DNA of 64,000 bases from a virus, in the IMG/VR virus record IMGVR_UViG_3300009502_000026, positions 1 through 64,000 of that record. One strand, 5' to 3'. Position 1 is the first letter of the stretch. Each line of letters opens with the position of its first letter. Of this stretch, positions 26,538 to 36,392 are shown piece after piece. The notes under the pieces were generated by a model. The model was not told the origin of the DNA, searched no databases, and worked only from the letters and a program-made list of their open reading frames with translations. Both the position numbers and the translations under genes were made by a program.

Positions 26538-27572
26538 TCAGAACTGAGCCATCCACTTCTTGACTTCATCTGATAACTCACTCGGCTTCACAACCCTGGT
26601 AGTCAACAGTTCTGCAAACCATTCCCTAGGGTTCTTACGGGCATATTCCGTAGGCATCCAATCACTCAGCTTGTTCTGGTACAGATTCTCTCGACGCTGG
26701 TATGCCTCTGAAGGGGTATTCTCCCGCTTCACCACAAGGTCATTCATCTCTTTCACCTTGATTTCAATCTCAAGGTTTACAGCCGTAATCCTCTCCTTGA
26801 GTCCTGGAGTAGCTTCCAGTAACTCAGAAGTAGGGTGGTGCCTGATGTATGGAGGCTTCCACCCCTGAGAGACAATGGTAGCCATGTCATTGGGAGATGG
26901 ATTCAAGAGTTCAACCTCTGTGAGCTTCCCACCCTTCCCAGGTACAGGCTTGATGACCCTGTACTTCCTGGTCACCTTCTCATTGTGAGTGAAAGGATTG
27001 TCCCAACTTGTGATTTCTACGATAGCACCCTTGGCTACCATTCTCAGGAGTTTGCCCTTGTCAAGTTCAAGCTTGGCTATCTCTTCCCTGAGAATATCAT
27101 AGGGGTCCACAGCTTGAGCTTTAGTAGGGGCTTCCTCCTTGGCCCAGATGAACTTCTCAATGATCTTCCCGTTGTTGAATTTGCCCGGCACGTTGTTGTA
27201 GTGATACCAGTGAGCTAGCTCATGGATGAACGTGAAATAGTTATCACCGGATTTCAAAGCATTGGGGAGAATCTGAACGTGGTTTGTATTGGGGTCAAAG
27301 AATGACCGTTGAGCGGCACCCTTCCCCTTGACTACTATGTCCACCTTCCCCCTGAGAGGGAACCCAGCACTGGAGAAGTCCCTACTGGCTTTCTCCAGAC
27401 CCTCTCGGATCATGCCCAAGTAATCTATGTAATGATGATAAATGTGAATAACGAAACCCCCTGTCTCGATGACAGTGATGAGTTCCACAGCTTCCTTCAA
27501 GATTGGAAGGAGATGGGGTCTAAGCTCCGGTTGAGTGTGGGCTAGATGGATGAGACTAGATCGAAGAGTCAT
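26538..27572 (-). CDS. Propeptide-bearing HExxH metalloprotease
   Basis: 344 aa. The leader MTLRSSLIHLAHTQPE then LRPHLLPILKEA precedes a zincin domain with FTFIHELAHWYHY (HELAH at 117-121). A likely third ligand is in NPREWFAELLTTRVV near residue 325, the EWFAE pattern of gluzincins. The pairing of leader and protease is the best case for a protease carried inside the head and injected. It lies between the GIY-YIG-like gene and the amidase. Its target is unknown. Confidence 0.72.
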   Translation of the reverse strand: MTLRSSLIHLAHTQPELRPHLLPILKEAVELITVIETGGFVIHIYHHYIDYLGMIREGLEKASRDFSSAGFPLRGKVDIVVKGKGAAQRSFFDPNTNHVQILPNALKSGDNYFTFIHELAHWYHYNNVPGKFNNGKIIEKFIWAKEEAPTKAQAVDPYDILREEIAKLELDKGKLLRMVAKGAIVEITSWDNPFTHNEKVTRKYRVIKPVPGKGGKLTEVELLNPSPNDMATIVSQGWKPPYIRHHPTSELLEATPGLKERITAVNLEIEIKVKEMNDLVVKRENTPSEAYQRRENLYQNKLSDWMPTEYARKNPREWFAELLTTRVVKPSELSDEVKKWMAQF

Positions 27573-27598
27573 ATCTGAACATGGAATCGAAGCAATAC

Positions 27599-28399
27599 CT
27601 AATCCCCCGGACGCTGGACCAACAACCCGTGAGGATACCCGTCGCTCTTGAGAGCATTCATGGTATCCCTGCCAGGAACACCATCTGAGGTAAGATGATA
27701 CTTGGTCTGAATAGGCTTCCAGAAGTTCAGGTCTTCATTCTGATCCAATCTGAAGCCCTTGTAGCCAGCCTTTAGAAGAGCATTGAAGATGTAGTCATTC
27801 GGATCTCCAGGACCCTTCTGTGAGTTCTGATTCCGATGCCCATAGATACCTACCACTGACTCAGCCTTCTTGGCATCCACAAGTCTAGCAATGGTGCCCC
27901 TGACTGAAGGTGAGAGTGTGTTAGCAGACGTGACTGGAACCTGCCTCTGGATGGGATGGTTGAAGTCTGCCAAGAGCCGGGTGAGGGTATCCAGGAACTT
28001 GACTGCAACAGCAATCTGTCCCTCATACAAAGACCCGTCATCATCTTGGACCATCTCAATCCCGAGAGTGAAGGGGTTGACGGCTGTAGCGTGCCAAGTG
28101 AAGTTCTTGATAGGGTCATTGGAGACTATGATGGTCCCATCAGTATCCAGGGTGTAGTCCCAGGAAACGTCCCTGGACGTGTGTGCCTGATACTTGGCAT
28201 AGGCTTCGGCCCTTGTGGAAGGCTTGATCCCAGGCTTGAGAGGACCCATCTTGCCATGAACCGTGTGCATGACAATAGCCCGAATCCACAGGGTCCTGGC
28301 ATTGAAGTCAGTAGCCTTGGGTACCTGGGGGTCATCCAACCAGGAGACCGTCTCCAGACCTGGGGTATCTAGCTTCTGACCATTAAGGACAATTGACAT
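27599..28399 (-). CDS. N-acetylmuramoyl-L-alanine amidase (endolysin)
   Basis: 266 aa from ATG 28399 behind GGAGG. It has an Amidase_2/PGRP fold: zinc ligands His in IRAIVMHTVHG and His in VVGIYGHRNQNSQKGPGDPN, with the Asp of GPGDP in the usual third place, and the substrate groove segment NFTWHATAVNPFTLGIEMV. The C-terminal 45 residues (FWKPIQTKYHLTSDGVPGRD) form a short peptidoglycan-binding-like repeat. It has no signal peptide, so export needs a holin, or it acts from the virion. It cuts the bond between MurNAc and L-Ala. Confidence 0.8.
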   Translation of the reverse strand: MSIVLNGQKLDTPGLETVSWLDDPQVPKATDFNARTLWIRAIVMHTVHGKMGPLKPGIKPSTRAEAYAKYQAHTSRDVSWDYTLDTDGTIIVSNDPIKNFTWHATAVNPFTLGIEMVQDDDGSLYEGQIAVAVKFLDTLTRLLADFNHPIQRQVPVTSANTLSPSVRGTIARLVDAKKAESVVGIYGHRNQNSQKGPGDPNDYIFNALLKAGYKGFRLDQNEDLNFWKPIQTKYHLTSDGVPGRDTMNALKSDGYPHGLLVQRPGD

Positions 28400-28451
28400 A
28401 GAGCCTCCAATGGAGACTCTACATAGCGAGGACACCGGATGGGGGTGGAAT

Positions 28452-30374
<1,923 letters not shown>

Positions 30375-30375
30375 C

Positions 30376-30411
30376 TACTTACCCCACGGGACGGAAAACT
30401 TAACTCGAAAT
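30376..30411 (-). promoter_or_regulatory. Phage-type bipartite promoter, copy B (ligA)
   Basis: ATTTCGAGTTAAGTTTTCC (minus strand, from 30411) and GTAAGTA (30382-30376) have the same 16-base spacing between GTTAAG and GTAAGTA as copies A and C. GTAAGTA ends four bases before the ligA ATG (30371), so if it is a -10 box the mRNA would be leaderless or nearly so. Confidence 0.65.
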
Positions 30412-30449
30412 CGTACCGGACGTTAGGACACCTATAGGCACCGGGGGTT

Positions 30450-30875
30450 TTGACCCTCCGCTCCAAACTGATCCGATTGGCTCACTCTAACACTGAACTT
30501 CGTCCACATCTGCTCCCACTCCTGAAGACAGCCACGGACTTCCCTACACAGGAAGCTCTTGACAAATACCTCAAGGAACACCCGGACGCTGACAAGTCCA
30601 AGCACAAAGTTGTATCCAAGTCATCTGTGGATGCTGACAATGCCAGTGCAAAGGCAGACAAAGCATCACAGACTGCAAATACTACTTGGGGCACCTATAA
30701 GGAGAAGAACCATTCGGATGCTAGGGACCTCCACTGGGAAGCCAAGAACCAGCACAACAAGGCCAAAGAAGAGGCCAAGAAGAATGGTGACACTGACAAG
30801 GCCAAGTACCATGAGGACAAGGCCAAGTACCATGAGAAAAAGGAACTGGGGCACGATAAGGACGCTTATCGTTGA
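30450..30875 (+). CDS. Small Lys/His-rich propeptide-bearing cargo protein
   Basis: 141 aa with a TTG start (30450). The leader TLRSKLIRLAHSNTE then LRPHLLPLLKTA is followed by the second module FPTQEALDKYLKEHP, and then Ala/Lys/His-rich helices (DTDKAKYHEDKAKYHEKKEL) like those of the product at 19174-19980. The ribosome binding site is poor (GGGGG five bases away). It is the first gene of a plus-strand island opposite ligA. Inferred internal head protein. Confidence 0.65.
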   Translation: MTLRSKLIRLAHSNTELRPHLLPLLKTATDFPTQEALDKYLKEHPDADKSKHKVVSKSSVDADNASAKADKASQTANTTWGTYKEKNHSDARDLHWEAKNQHNKAKEEAKKNGDTDKAKYHEDKAKYHEKKELGHDKDAYR

Positions 30876-30921
30876 CCCTTTACTTCCCCTCTCAAAGACC
30901 ACCCTTACCTGGGATAAGACA

Positions 30922-31707
30922 ATGACCCTGACCTCAAAACTGATCCGTCTCGCCAGTCAGAACCCTGCTCTCAAGCCCCACATCGCAGCCATCCTGAAGG
31001 AAGCCTCAATGTCTGAGCCTGACTTCTGGAAGCTCATCGAACCTTATGGCTGGGGGACCAAGACCACAGATTACAAAGCCATCAAGAAGAGCCTGATGGG
31101 GAAACTGTCTCCTGATGAGGCAGAGGGACTCCAGACTACAATGATGAAGCTGGAAGGCAAGCTTTACAAGGCTCTGAAAAACCTGAACATTGTGTCAGGT
31201 GACACCATGGGTGACCTCATTGCCCACATCATAGGGATGGGCAAGAAGGAATTCGAAGCGGTAATCAAGGACCCCCAACTAGCCTACCAGCGTTACCAGA
31301 GCGGTCAGTACACGGAGTCCTTCAGCTACGCTCTCCCACACAAGAGTGACTACAAGAATCTCAACGTCACCAAATTCACTGACTGGGCACAGGAGGTTAT
31401 TGGTAACTACACAATGATCCTCAATGCCTCTGAAGATGACATCCCCTGGAAGTCCAAGCTTGCGGCTCCCTTGAAGAAGGTCATCTCAATCATGGAGAAG
31501 TTCGTTGAGACAAAGGATGTAGCCACCTTCTTGGACAACGAAGCAGAAGCCAAGAAAGAGTCTGAAGAAGTGGGCAAGATTCTCAGTAGGTTGCAGCTTG
31601 GCTGGAGTATACCTAAAGAGGGTTCCCTGGAGAGTGCCGTTCATTTCAGCGGCAATAAGTGGGGTGTCTGGAACCTGTTCACTGATGTGCGGGACTACCT
31701 GAGCTAG
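30922..31707 (+). CDS. Propeptide-bearing cargo protein (261 aa)
   Basis: Starts at ATG 30922, giving MTLTSKLIRLASQNPA then LKPHIAAILKEAS, a divergent copy of the shared leader. A longer open reading in the same frame upstream is the shadow of the preceding gene. The mature part is helical (EAEGLQTTMMKLEGKLYKAL, LAAPLKKVISIMEKFVETKD) and ends with a small beta unit (VHFSGNKWGVWNLFTDVRDY). No known family. Its stop shares CTAG with the convergent methyltransferase gene. Confidence 0.6.
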   Translation: MTLTSKLIRLASQNPALKPHIAAILKEASMSEPDFWKLIEPYGWGTKTTDYKAIKKSLMGKLSPDEAEGLQTTMMKLEGKLYKALKNLNIVSGDTMGDLIAHIIGMGKKEFEAVIKDPQLAYQRYQSGQYTESFSYALPHKSDYKNLNVTKFTDWAQEVIGNYTMILNASEDDIPWKSKLAAPLKKVISIMEKFVETKDVATFLDNEAEAKKESEEVGKILSRLQLGWSIPKEGSLESAVHFSGNKWGVWNLFTDVRDYLS

Positions 31708-32474
31708 TCCTTCAGCAAGTCCAACACCCCAATGTTCTCAATAGGGACTGGTGTTGCTACATCAATCTTGGACTTGATAATATCACAATAGGAAGGCTCC
31801 TTCTCAATCAGGATGGACTTCCTACCCATCCTCTGAGCTACAATCCCTACAGTCCCACTACCTGCAAAGGGGTCCAATACGGTGTCCCCTACGTCTGTGT
31901 AGACCTCCAGAACACGCTGAACCAAGCTAGGTGGGAAAGCCGCAGGATGCTCGGACCTGATGGAATCTTCTCCAACGGTACTCCAGATTGCCCTCTGACT
32001 GATCTTGCGTGCTCGTATCTCCTGGGCACCCCCACCGATCTTACGGAAGGTGTACAAGTGCTCAAACTCAGGTACAGCCCTGGGTGCCGAGATTGCGTGC
32101 TTACCCCCGGTCACTTTTGCAAAATCCTTCTGCCAGATACGCTGTGCCTGAAGTACCAATCCATGAGCCATCCCAAATGCCCAGTACACCCACCCCATAG
32201 GCATCTCACAAGGTTCCTCAGTACCTAAGATGTCCCTACTAGGAATGATGTCTCCAAAATTGAATACTGCATACCCCCCTCTTACAAGCACTCTCTCTAC
32301 CTCAGACATACAACGGTTCAAGAGGCCAAACAGGACACCAATACGGATGTCCGGTTCGTAGTCTTTCCCAACCCCGTATGGAGGAGACGTGAATACCAGA
32401 TGAACTGATTCTGAAGGGAGGGTAGGCAGGACTTCTTCGAACAACCCACAAAAAACCCGGCATTCAGGTGTCAT
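31704..32474 (-). CDS. Site-specific DNA methyltransferase (N4-C/N6-A, beta type)
   Basis: 256 aa from ATG 32474. The catalytic motif IV is FTSPPYGVG near the N terminus, and the AdoMet-binding motif I (DPFAGSGTVGIVAQRMGRKS) is near the C terminus. This permuted order is typical of beta-class amino-methyltransferases. A target-recognition region lies between (WQKDFAKVTGGKHAISAPRA). No matching restriction gene is adjacent, so it is likely an orphan enzyme protecting phage DNA from host restriction. The specificity cannot be read. Confidence 0.85.
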   Translation of the reverse strand: MTPECRVFCGLFEEVLPTLPSESVHLVFTSPPYGVGKDYEPDIRIGVLFGLLNRCMSEVERVLVRGGYAVFNFGDIIPSRDILGTEEPCEMPMGWVYWAFGMAHGLVLQAQRIWQKDFAKVTGGKHAISAPRAVPEFEHLYTFRKIGGGAQEIRARKISQRAIWSTVGEDSIRSEHPAAFPPSLVQRVLEVYTDVGDTVLDPFAGSGTVGIVAQRMGRKSILIEKEPSYCDIIKSKIDVATPVPIENIGVLDLLKD

Positions 32475-32534
32475 GCTGGGATCATACCCCAACAAAACGT
32501 AGGCTGATTATTCGTCTACCTACAAACGGACCAA

Positions 32535-33494
32535 CTAACTGATGAGGGTGGAGGCATGAGCCAGAAGTGTGCAAAGCCCCAAAACTATTGGGAAAACAAC
32601 GAAATTACGGGGGGACAAAACGCCCCGGCCGACGCTGGGACCGAAGCTTGATCTAATGCCAACTCCGTACTTAGGCTGAGACACACCACGGATGAACTTG
32701 GTAGTCCTTGCCTTCATCTCCGTGGCCTTATCGAACTGTTGCTCAGCATTCTGCTTCAAGGACTCATACTTGGAGGACTTCTCAATCGAGAGTGAGATGC
32801 CTCCAATGCTGTAGTCAAACTCGTCTGCCGTCCAGTTCATTGCCAGGGAAAAGCAAGCATGGGTGATGGCATTCCACAGGATTGCCGTTCTCCAAATAGG
32901 CTTCTTTGCCACCAAGTCATCAATGGTTCTGAGGTCTTCAGTCTCCGGGGGAAACATGTTCCACCAGTCCATGCTTCTCTCGATGTACTCAGCAAGTTCG
33001 GCATCTTCCCATAGCTGCCCGAAGACCCTGTTGTAAGACCCAATGGTGCCTTCATGCTCTGGGGGACGGAAGCGATAGAACTTGTCAGGAGAGTTTTTCA
33101 ATACATTTTGTGTGCTTACACACACGAATCTGTACCAATCCGCAACAGTGAGATCGTACATATACTGTCGCACCGGGAGAGTTTCTACGGACTTCACTGG
33201 CAGGTAAACGACAGCATCCCCGACAACAGACAACACCATATCACCGGGTTTGAGAGTCTCGGCCGGAACCTTATCCTCCAGGCCCAGCCCAAGGTAGACC
33301 GGGTGGCCTCCGGTCAACACCATGGTTCCTACATCGTTGGTGACAGCAACGATATGCTCCCAAGGAACCTCATTGCGAATGACATTCTCAATGCGTTTCC
33401 ACTCGACGTTGCCATCAGGGGATACCGAACGCACTTTGAGTTTGCCCGTATGGTAAGATGACTTGACCCTCACACGCTGCGCTTCGGTCAACAT
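32535..33494 (-). CDS. Split intein C-fragment (134 aa) plus C-extein of virion protein
   Basis: 319 aa. Residues 1-134 are an intein C-part: VRSVSPDGNVEWKRIENVIR, block B TGGHPVYLG (TxxH), AETLKPGDMVLS, block F YMYDLTVADWYRFV, and block G NVLKN with Ser135 as the +1 nucleophile. The penultimate His is Lys. Residues 135-319 (SPDKFYRFRPPEHEGTIGSY, AELAEYIERSMDWWNMFPPE) read as the second half of a structural protein that has no start of its own, ending in a hydrophobic tail. Its partner is the product of 34303-34791. The start overlaps the nuclease gene by 7 bases; GAGAGG precedes the ATG. Confidence 0.85.
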   Translation of the reverse strand: MLTEAQRVRVKSSYHTGKLKVRSVSPDGNVEWKRIENVIRNEVPWEHIVAVTNDVGTMVLTGGHPVYLGLGLEDKVPAETLKPGDMVLSVVGDAVVYLPVKSVETLPVRQYMYDLTVADWYRFVCVSTQNVLKNSPDKFYRFRPPEHEGTIGSYNRVFGQLWEDAELAEYIERSMDWWNMFPPETEDLRTIDDLVAKKPIWRTAILWNAITHACFSLAMNWTADEFDYSIGGISLSIEKSSKYESLKQNAEQQFDKATEMKARTTKFIRGVSQPKYGVGIRSSFGPSVGRGVLSPRNFVVFPIVLGLCTLLAHASTLIS

Positions 33495-34261
33495 TCAAGT
33501 TCCCTCTCAGTCCACACCTTAAACGACCATCCCAGCCTATGGGCTTCTTCTTCAGCTACCCCCAAACGTACCCTGACCTTCTCGTACCCACAATAGGCCG
33601 GGTCCAAAGCATAAGAAGGCTTAACCTCGATCAGGGTATGTGTCCCATTCTGATGGGTAACAATGAAATCCGGTAGGATATGCCAGCCATTGGGCAACGC
33701 CAGGCAGTCCTCAAATACGTAGGATATTACATCATTTAGATGGTCTAACAATTCAGATGCCCGTTTTTCGTAAGATGACCTAACCTTAAATCGCCCTCCC
33801 TTGACAGACTGGACCCATTCTGCCTTCCCATAGGGGTAGTTGAACTCAGGGTGGGATTTGATGAACAACACCCTGTTCCGGGAATACTTTGCCCTCGTAG
33901 ATGGCCTGTCAAAGTTCCCGGCAGCCCACTGTGCTTCCAATTGTCCAGGGCGGGATTTCCCCTTCCATGAACGACCAACACGTACACCCACATCATGCAG
34001 CACCCCCCTAGATGCTGGGTTCCACATAGCCCGGGTGAGCCGCTGGATGCTTCCTTGACCTAGCCCTGTCACGACCATCATGTCTGCCCAGGAAGTTCCC
34101 TGGGAGTGAAGTTCAGTGATGATGTCCCGGCGCACGCCCACAATCTTCTCATTGCCCTTCTTGGGTCGTCCCCTCTTAGCGAACTCTACATAGGTCACAC
34201 CATGCTTCTCCAGCAACGGCACGAGTTTAGGGTGCGGGATGGAAACCTGCATACAAGTCAT
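33488..34261 (-). CDS. Free-standing PD-(D/E)XK nuclease inside the split-intein gene
   Basis: 257 aa from ATG 34261 (34252 or GTG 34273 are also possible; none has a clear ribosome binding site). The N-terminal half is DNA-binding in style: a basic stretch RGRPKKGNEKIVG, a helix-turn-helix-like ITELHSQGTSWADMMVVTG, and a GRSWKGKSRPGQLEAQ module like NUMODs of homing enzymes. The C-terminal domain is a nuclease: SSYEKRASELL (Glu165), LPDFIVTHQNGTHTLIEVKP (Asp198, Glu212, Lys214). It lies between the two split halves, where known fractured genes carry a homing endonuclease. It probably cuts uninterrupted copies of the gene. Confidence 0.75.
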   Translation of the reverse strand: MTCMQVSIPHPKLVPLLEKHGVTYVEFAKRGRPKKGNEKIVGVRRDIITELHSQGTSWADMMVVTGLGQGSIQRLTRAMWNPASRGVLHDVGVRVGRSWKGKSRPGQLEAQWAAGNFDRPSTRAKYSRNRVLFIKSHPEFNYPYGKAEWVQSVKGGRFKVRSSYEKRASELLDHLNDVISYVFEDCLALPNGWHILPDFIVTHQNGTHTLIEVKPSYALDPAYCGYEKVRVRLGVAEEEAHRLGWSFKVWTERELEC

Positions 34262-34302
34262 CGAATATAGCACAGAAAACGATAGTGTTTGTCTGGTGGG
34301 GA

Positions 34303-34791
34303 TTAGCTCGTCACGATGGTGTAAAGATCTTCCAAACTCACGATGATCTTCTCCCCATCAGCATCCACCTCGATAGTCTCCTCTCCTCCGAGACATTGAT
34401 CTCGGAGGAGCAACCGGAGTTTCCCCACCATGTCCAGCATTGCCATGGAGAACGGTGGGACAATCGTGGTGCCTGAGACCACGACTGCCCACTCCTGAAC
34501 AACTTGCTGTGTCTGTGCCCCAGCGAACTCCTGGAAGGTCCACCTGATCCTGTAGTCCCCAGCCGTAGCTGAGACAGGGATCTGGAGGGAGGCATAGTAC
34601 TCCCCTACCGTGGGATGGAGGGGTGCCCTGGTTGCACTCCCAATGAGTACCTCCAGGTGGGACACAGGGTCTACATAGTAGATCGCATACGTGATGCTGA
34701 AGGCATCCGATGGGTTACCCTGTGAGTTGGTAAGGAAGATGTCTAGGTCTCCCCTACCAAGTGTCTGATTTGGTGTGAATACAACACCCAT
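34303..34791 (-). CDS. N-extein of virion protein plus 30-aa split intein N-fragment
   Basis: 162 aa. Residues 1-132 are the first half of a structural protein (MGVVFTPNQTLGRGDLDIFL ... DMVGKLRLLLRDQ). Residues 133-162 begin with Cys133 and read CLGGEETIEVDADGEK ... SLEDLYTIVTS, closely patterned on the very short N-fragment of the atypical split intein AceL-TerL (C--GDT--ETEDGK-K-EDLY). Trans-splicing to Ser135 of the 32535-33494 product would give a 317-residue protein joined as LLLRDQ-SPDKFYRF. The host protein's role (neck or baseplate) is not identified. Confidence 0.85.
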   Translation of the reverse strand: MGVVFTPNQTLGRGDLDIFLTNSQGNPSDAFSITYAIYYVDPVSHLEVLIGSATRAPLHPTVGEYYASLQIPVSATAGDYRIRWTFQEFAGAQTQQVVQEWAVVVSGTTIVPPFSMAMLDMVGKLRLLLRDQCLGGEETIEVDADGEKIIVSLEDLYTIVTS

Positions 34792-34809
34792 GGCTACACC
34801 TTTGAAGGG

Positions 34810-35820
34810 TTACTTACCACCCTTGCCCCCGCCATCCCCACCATCCTTACCGCCACCATCCCCACCACCAGTAGGAGTGGAGGTCGTGGAGGTATACGGA
34901 GACGATGTGAAGCCACCGTCAATGAGGAAGATATCGTTGAGACATGCCTCAAAGGACCCACCAGTAAGGGCTTCACTATTGGAGAGCATGAACCCAACAT
35001 GTGTGTATGGGTCCCTACCGTCCCCTGTGAGAGATACATCCAGGGACCTGAAGAGGACCCAATCCTGTGGGAGGCTGTCCGAACTAGATGTACCGTAGTA
35101 CCACTCAATGAGGGTGCCTTCCACCCGAAGCTTCAGGTATGTGGACCCTGGCTGTACCACACCCGTGGCACTAAGGCTACCAATGGACCCAGCCTCCGTA
35201 GCAGCTACCAACATACCCCCACCTACCCCTAGCCAAATCACATGCTTGGCTACGAGGTCTTGTGCTCCACGCCAGGCAAGGAACTGGATGGTAGAGGTAG
35301 GATCTCCATTAACGATAGTCATCAGCCGGATAGCCACAGAAAAGTGCCACTTATCCACAGAGTCAAGACTCACGTAGAAACGTGGCCCATCGAACGTAGT
35401 CCCCAAAGCTACAGCACCTTCAGGAAGGCCCAAATGAAACCCTGTGCCGTCCACACCAACCGTGGCACCGGACACAGTTCCAGGGTCCACGAACACTCCC
35501 GTAGACTGCCAGAAGTCTGGGGAGGACGCAGGGGGGAACCCCTTCTGAGAACCCTTTGTGAAGATGCTGATGTAGAGTTCCAGCAACCCATCATTGTTGA
35601 GGGAATACACTAGGTCCCCTGGGGAATAGTCAGTGTTGGTATCCCACTGACCCTTCAGGAAACCAAGCTTGTTGGAAACAAGGGAGCGGTACCGTGTACC
35701 ATCAATGGCATACCTGGCCTTTGTACCCTCAGCCGCTAGAGCCCCACTCAAGGTGCCATCTGGAGTCTCCAGGGACATCCTGACCATCCTGCTTGTACTA
35801 CCGGAACCACCGTCACCCAT
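34810..35820 (-). CDS. Fibre-locus lectin-like structural protein
   Basis: 336 aa. The N-terminal part holds a carbohydrate-binding-like motif (DYSPGDLVYSLNNDGLLELY, FPPASSPDFWQSTGV). The middle is jelly-roll/concanavalin-like beta sequence (KWHFSVAIRLMTIVNGDPTS, KLRVEGTLIEWYYGTSSSDS). It ends in a Gly/Lys/Asp-rich tail (GGGDGGGKDGG). First of the fibre block, directly upstream of the split structural gene. A receptor-binding or adaptor role is inferred. Confidence 0.5.
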   Translation of the reverse strand: MGDGGSGSTSRMVRMSLETPDGTLSGALAAEGTKARYAIDGTRYRSLVSNKLGFLKGQWDTNTDYSPGDLVYSLNNDGLLELYISIFTKGSQKGFPPASSPDFWQSTGVFVDPGTVSGATVGVDGTGFHLGLPEGAVALGTTFDGPRFYVSLDSVDKWHFSVAIRLMTIVNGDPTSTIQFLAWRGAQDLVAKHVIWLGVGGGMLVAATEAGSIGSLSATGVVQPGSTYLKLRVEGTLIEWYYGTSSSDSLPQDWVLFRSLDVSLTGDGRDPYTHVGFMLSNSEALTGGSFEACLNDIFLIDGGFTSSPYTSTTSTPTGGGDGGGKDGGDGGGKGGK

Positions 35821-35824
35821 GGTA

Positions 35825-36121
35825 CTACCCTCTTGTCTGGGACTCTATCCACTGTAAGCAAGTATCAACTAGGTAGCAGAACCCGGCTGAGGCCAATGCG
35901 AACACCACAGCATGGAGGGGTACCCTCCAGAGGGGTACCCTTCCCCACTGTCCTAGAAGGTATAACACCATCCAGGTGAACCACCCGCTATGGAAGCCAG
36001 TGCAGTAGGAGCATTGGAAAAGAGACTTCAGGAACTTCCCACGGTGCAGGAATAGGGTCTTGTTCTGAAGCCCGAAACAGACACCATACGCTACAAGGAG
36101 TGGGAACAGTGACAGTGACAT
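35825..36121 (-). CDS. Small membrane protein, DUF1360-like
   Basis: 98 aa. Three hydrophobic helices (about 3-20, 43-61, 68-88) surround LFQCSYCTGFHSGWFTW, the Cys-Cys-GFH-G pattern of DUF1360-type small membrane proteins. It sits between two structural genes. A holin-like or superinfection-related role is possible; the motif itself has no known function to my knowledge. Confidence 0.55.
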   Translation of the reverse strand: MSLSLFPLLVAYGVCFGLQNKTLFLHRGKFLKSLFQCSYCTGFHSGWFTWMVLYLLGQWGRVPLWRVPLHAVVFALASAGFCYLVDTCLQWIESQTRG

Positions 36122-36134
36122 CTACCCCTTGCCT

Positions 36135-36392
36135 TCAGGGGGCTCTCCAGAACTGAGTGACTCCCGTTGGGAGTGGTGCCCCTGTGACCGCATTGGTAGA
36201 AGTCCAGGACACCATTCCCTGGGGACCTACACCCTCAAAGGCATAGGTCACAGACGGCGTACCGCCATCAGGTCCCGGGAATAGCCCTGAATATCGGTAG
36301 GTGCCATGAGCACGGTAGGTGCAATCCGTAGCTGGAAGAACACCTGGAAATTCACCATCGTAGGTGGTCACTGGAGGTCCGTCCCGTCCCAT
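36135..36392 (-). CDS. Small fibre-locus protein, FWRA family
   Basis: 85 aa from ATG 36392, overlapping the preceding gene by 25 bases. The pattern (GPPVTTYDGEFPGVLPATD, TPSVTYAFEGVG, VSWTSTNAVTGAPLPTGVTQ, FWRAP end) repeats in the 77-aa product at 46542-46775. Each member sits directly after a member of the 340-residue LPWxG family, so they may be paired subunits or chaperones. Confidence 0.55.
   Translation of the reverse strand: MGRDGPPVTTYDGEFPGVLPATDCTYRAHGTYRYSGLFPGPDGGTPSVTYAFEGVGPQGMVSWTSTNAVTGAPLPTGVTQFWRAP

Noticed and set aside
34303-34791. A simple frameshift or sequencing error splitting one structural gene.
   Set aside because: Each half carries matching intein blocks with splice-site residues and a full nuclease gene lies between, which an error cannot create.
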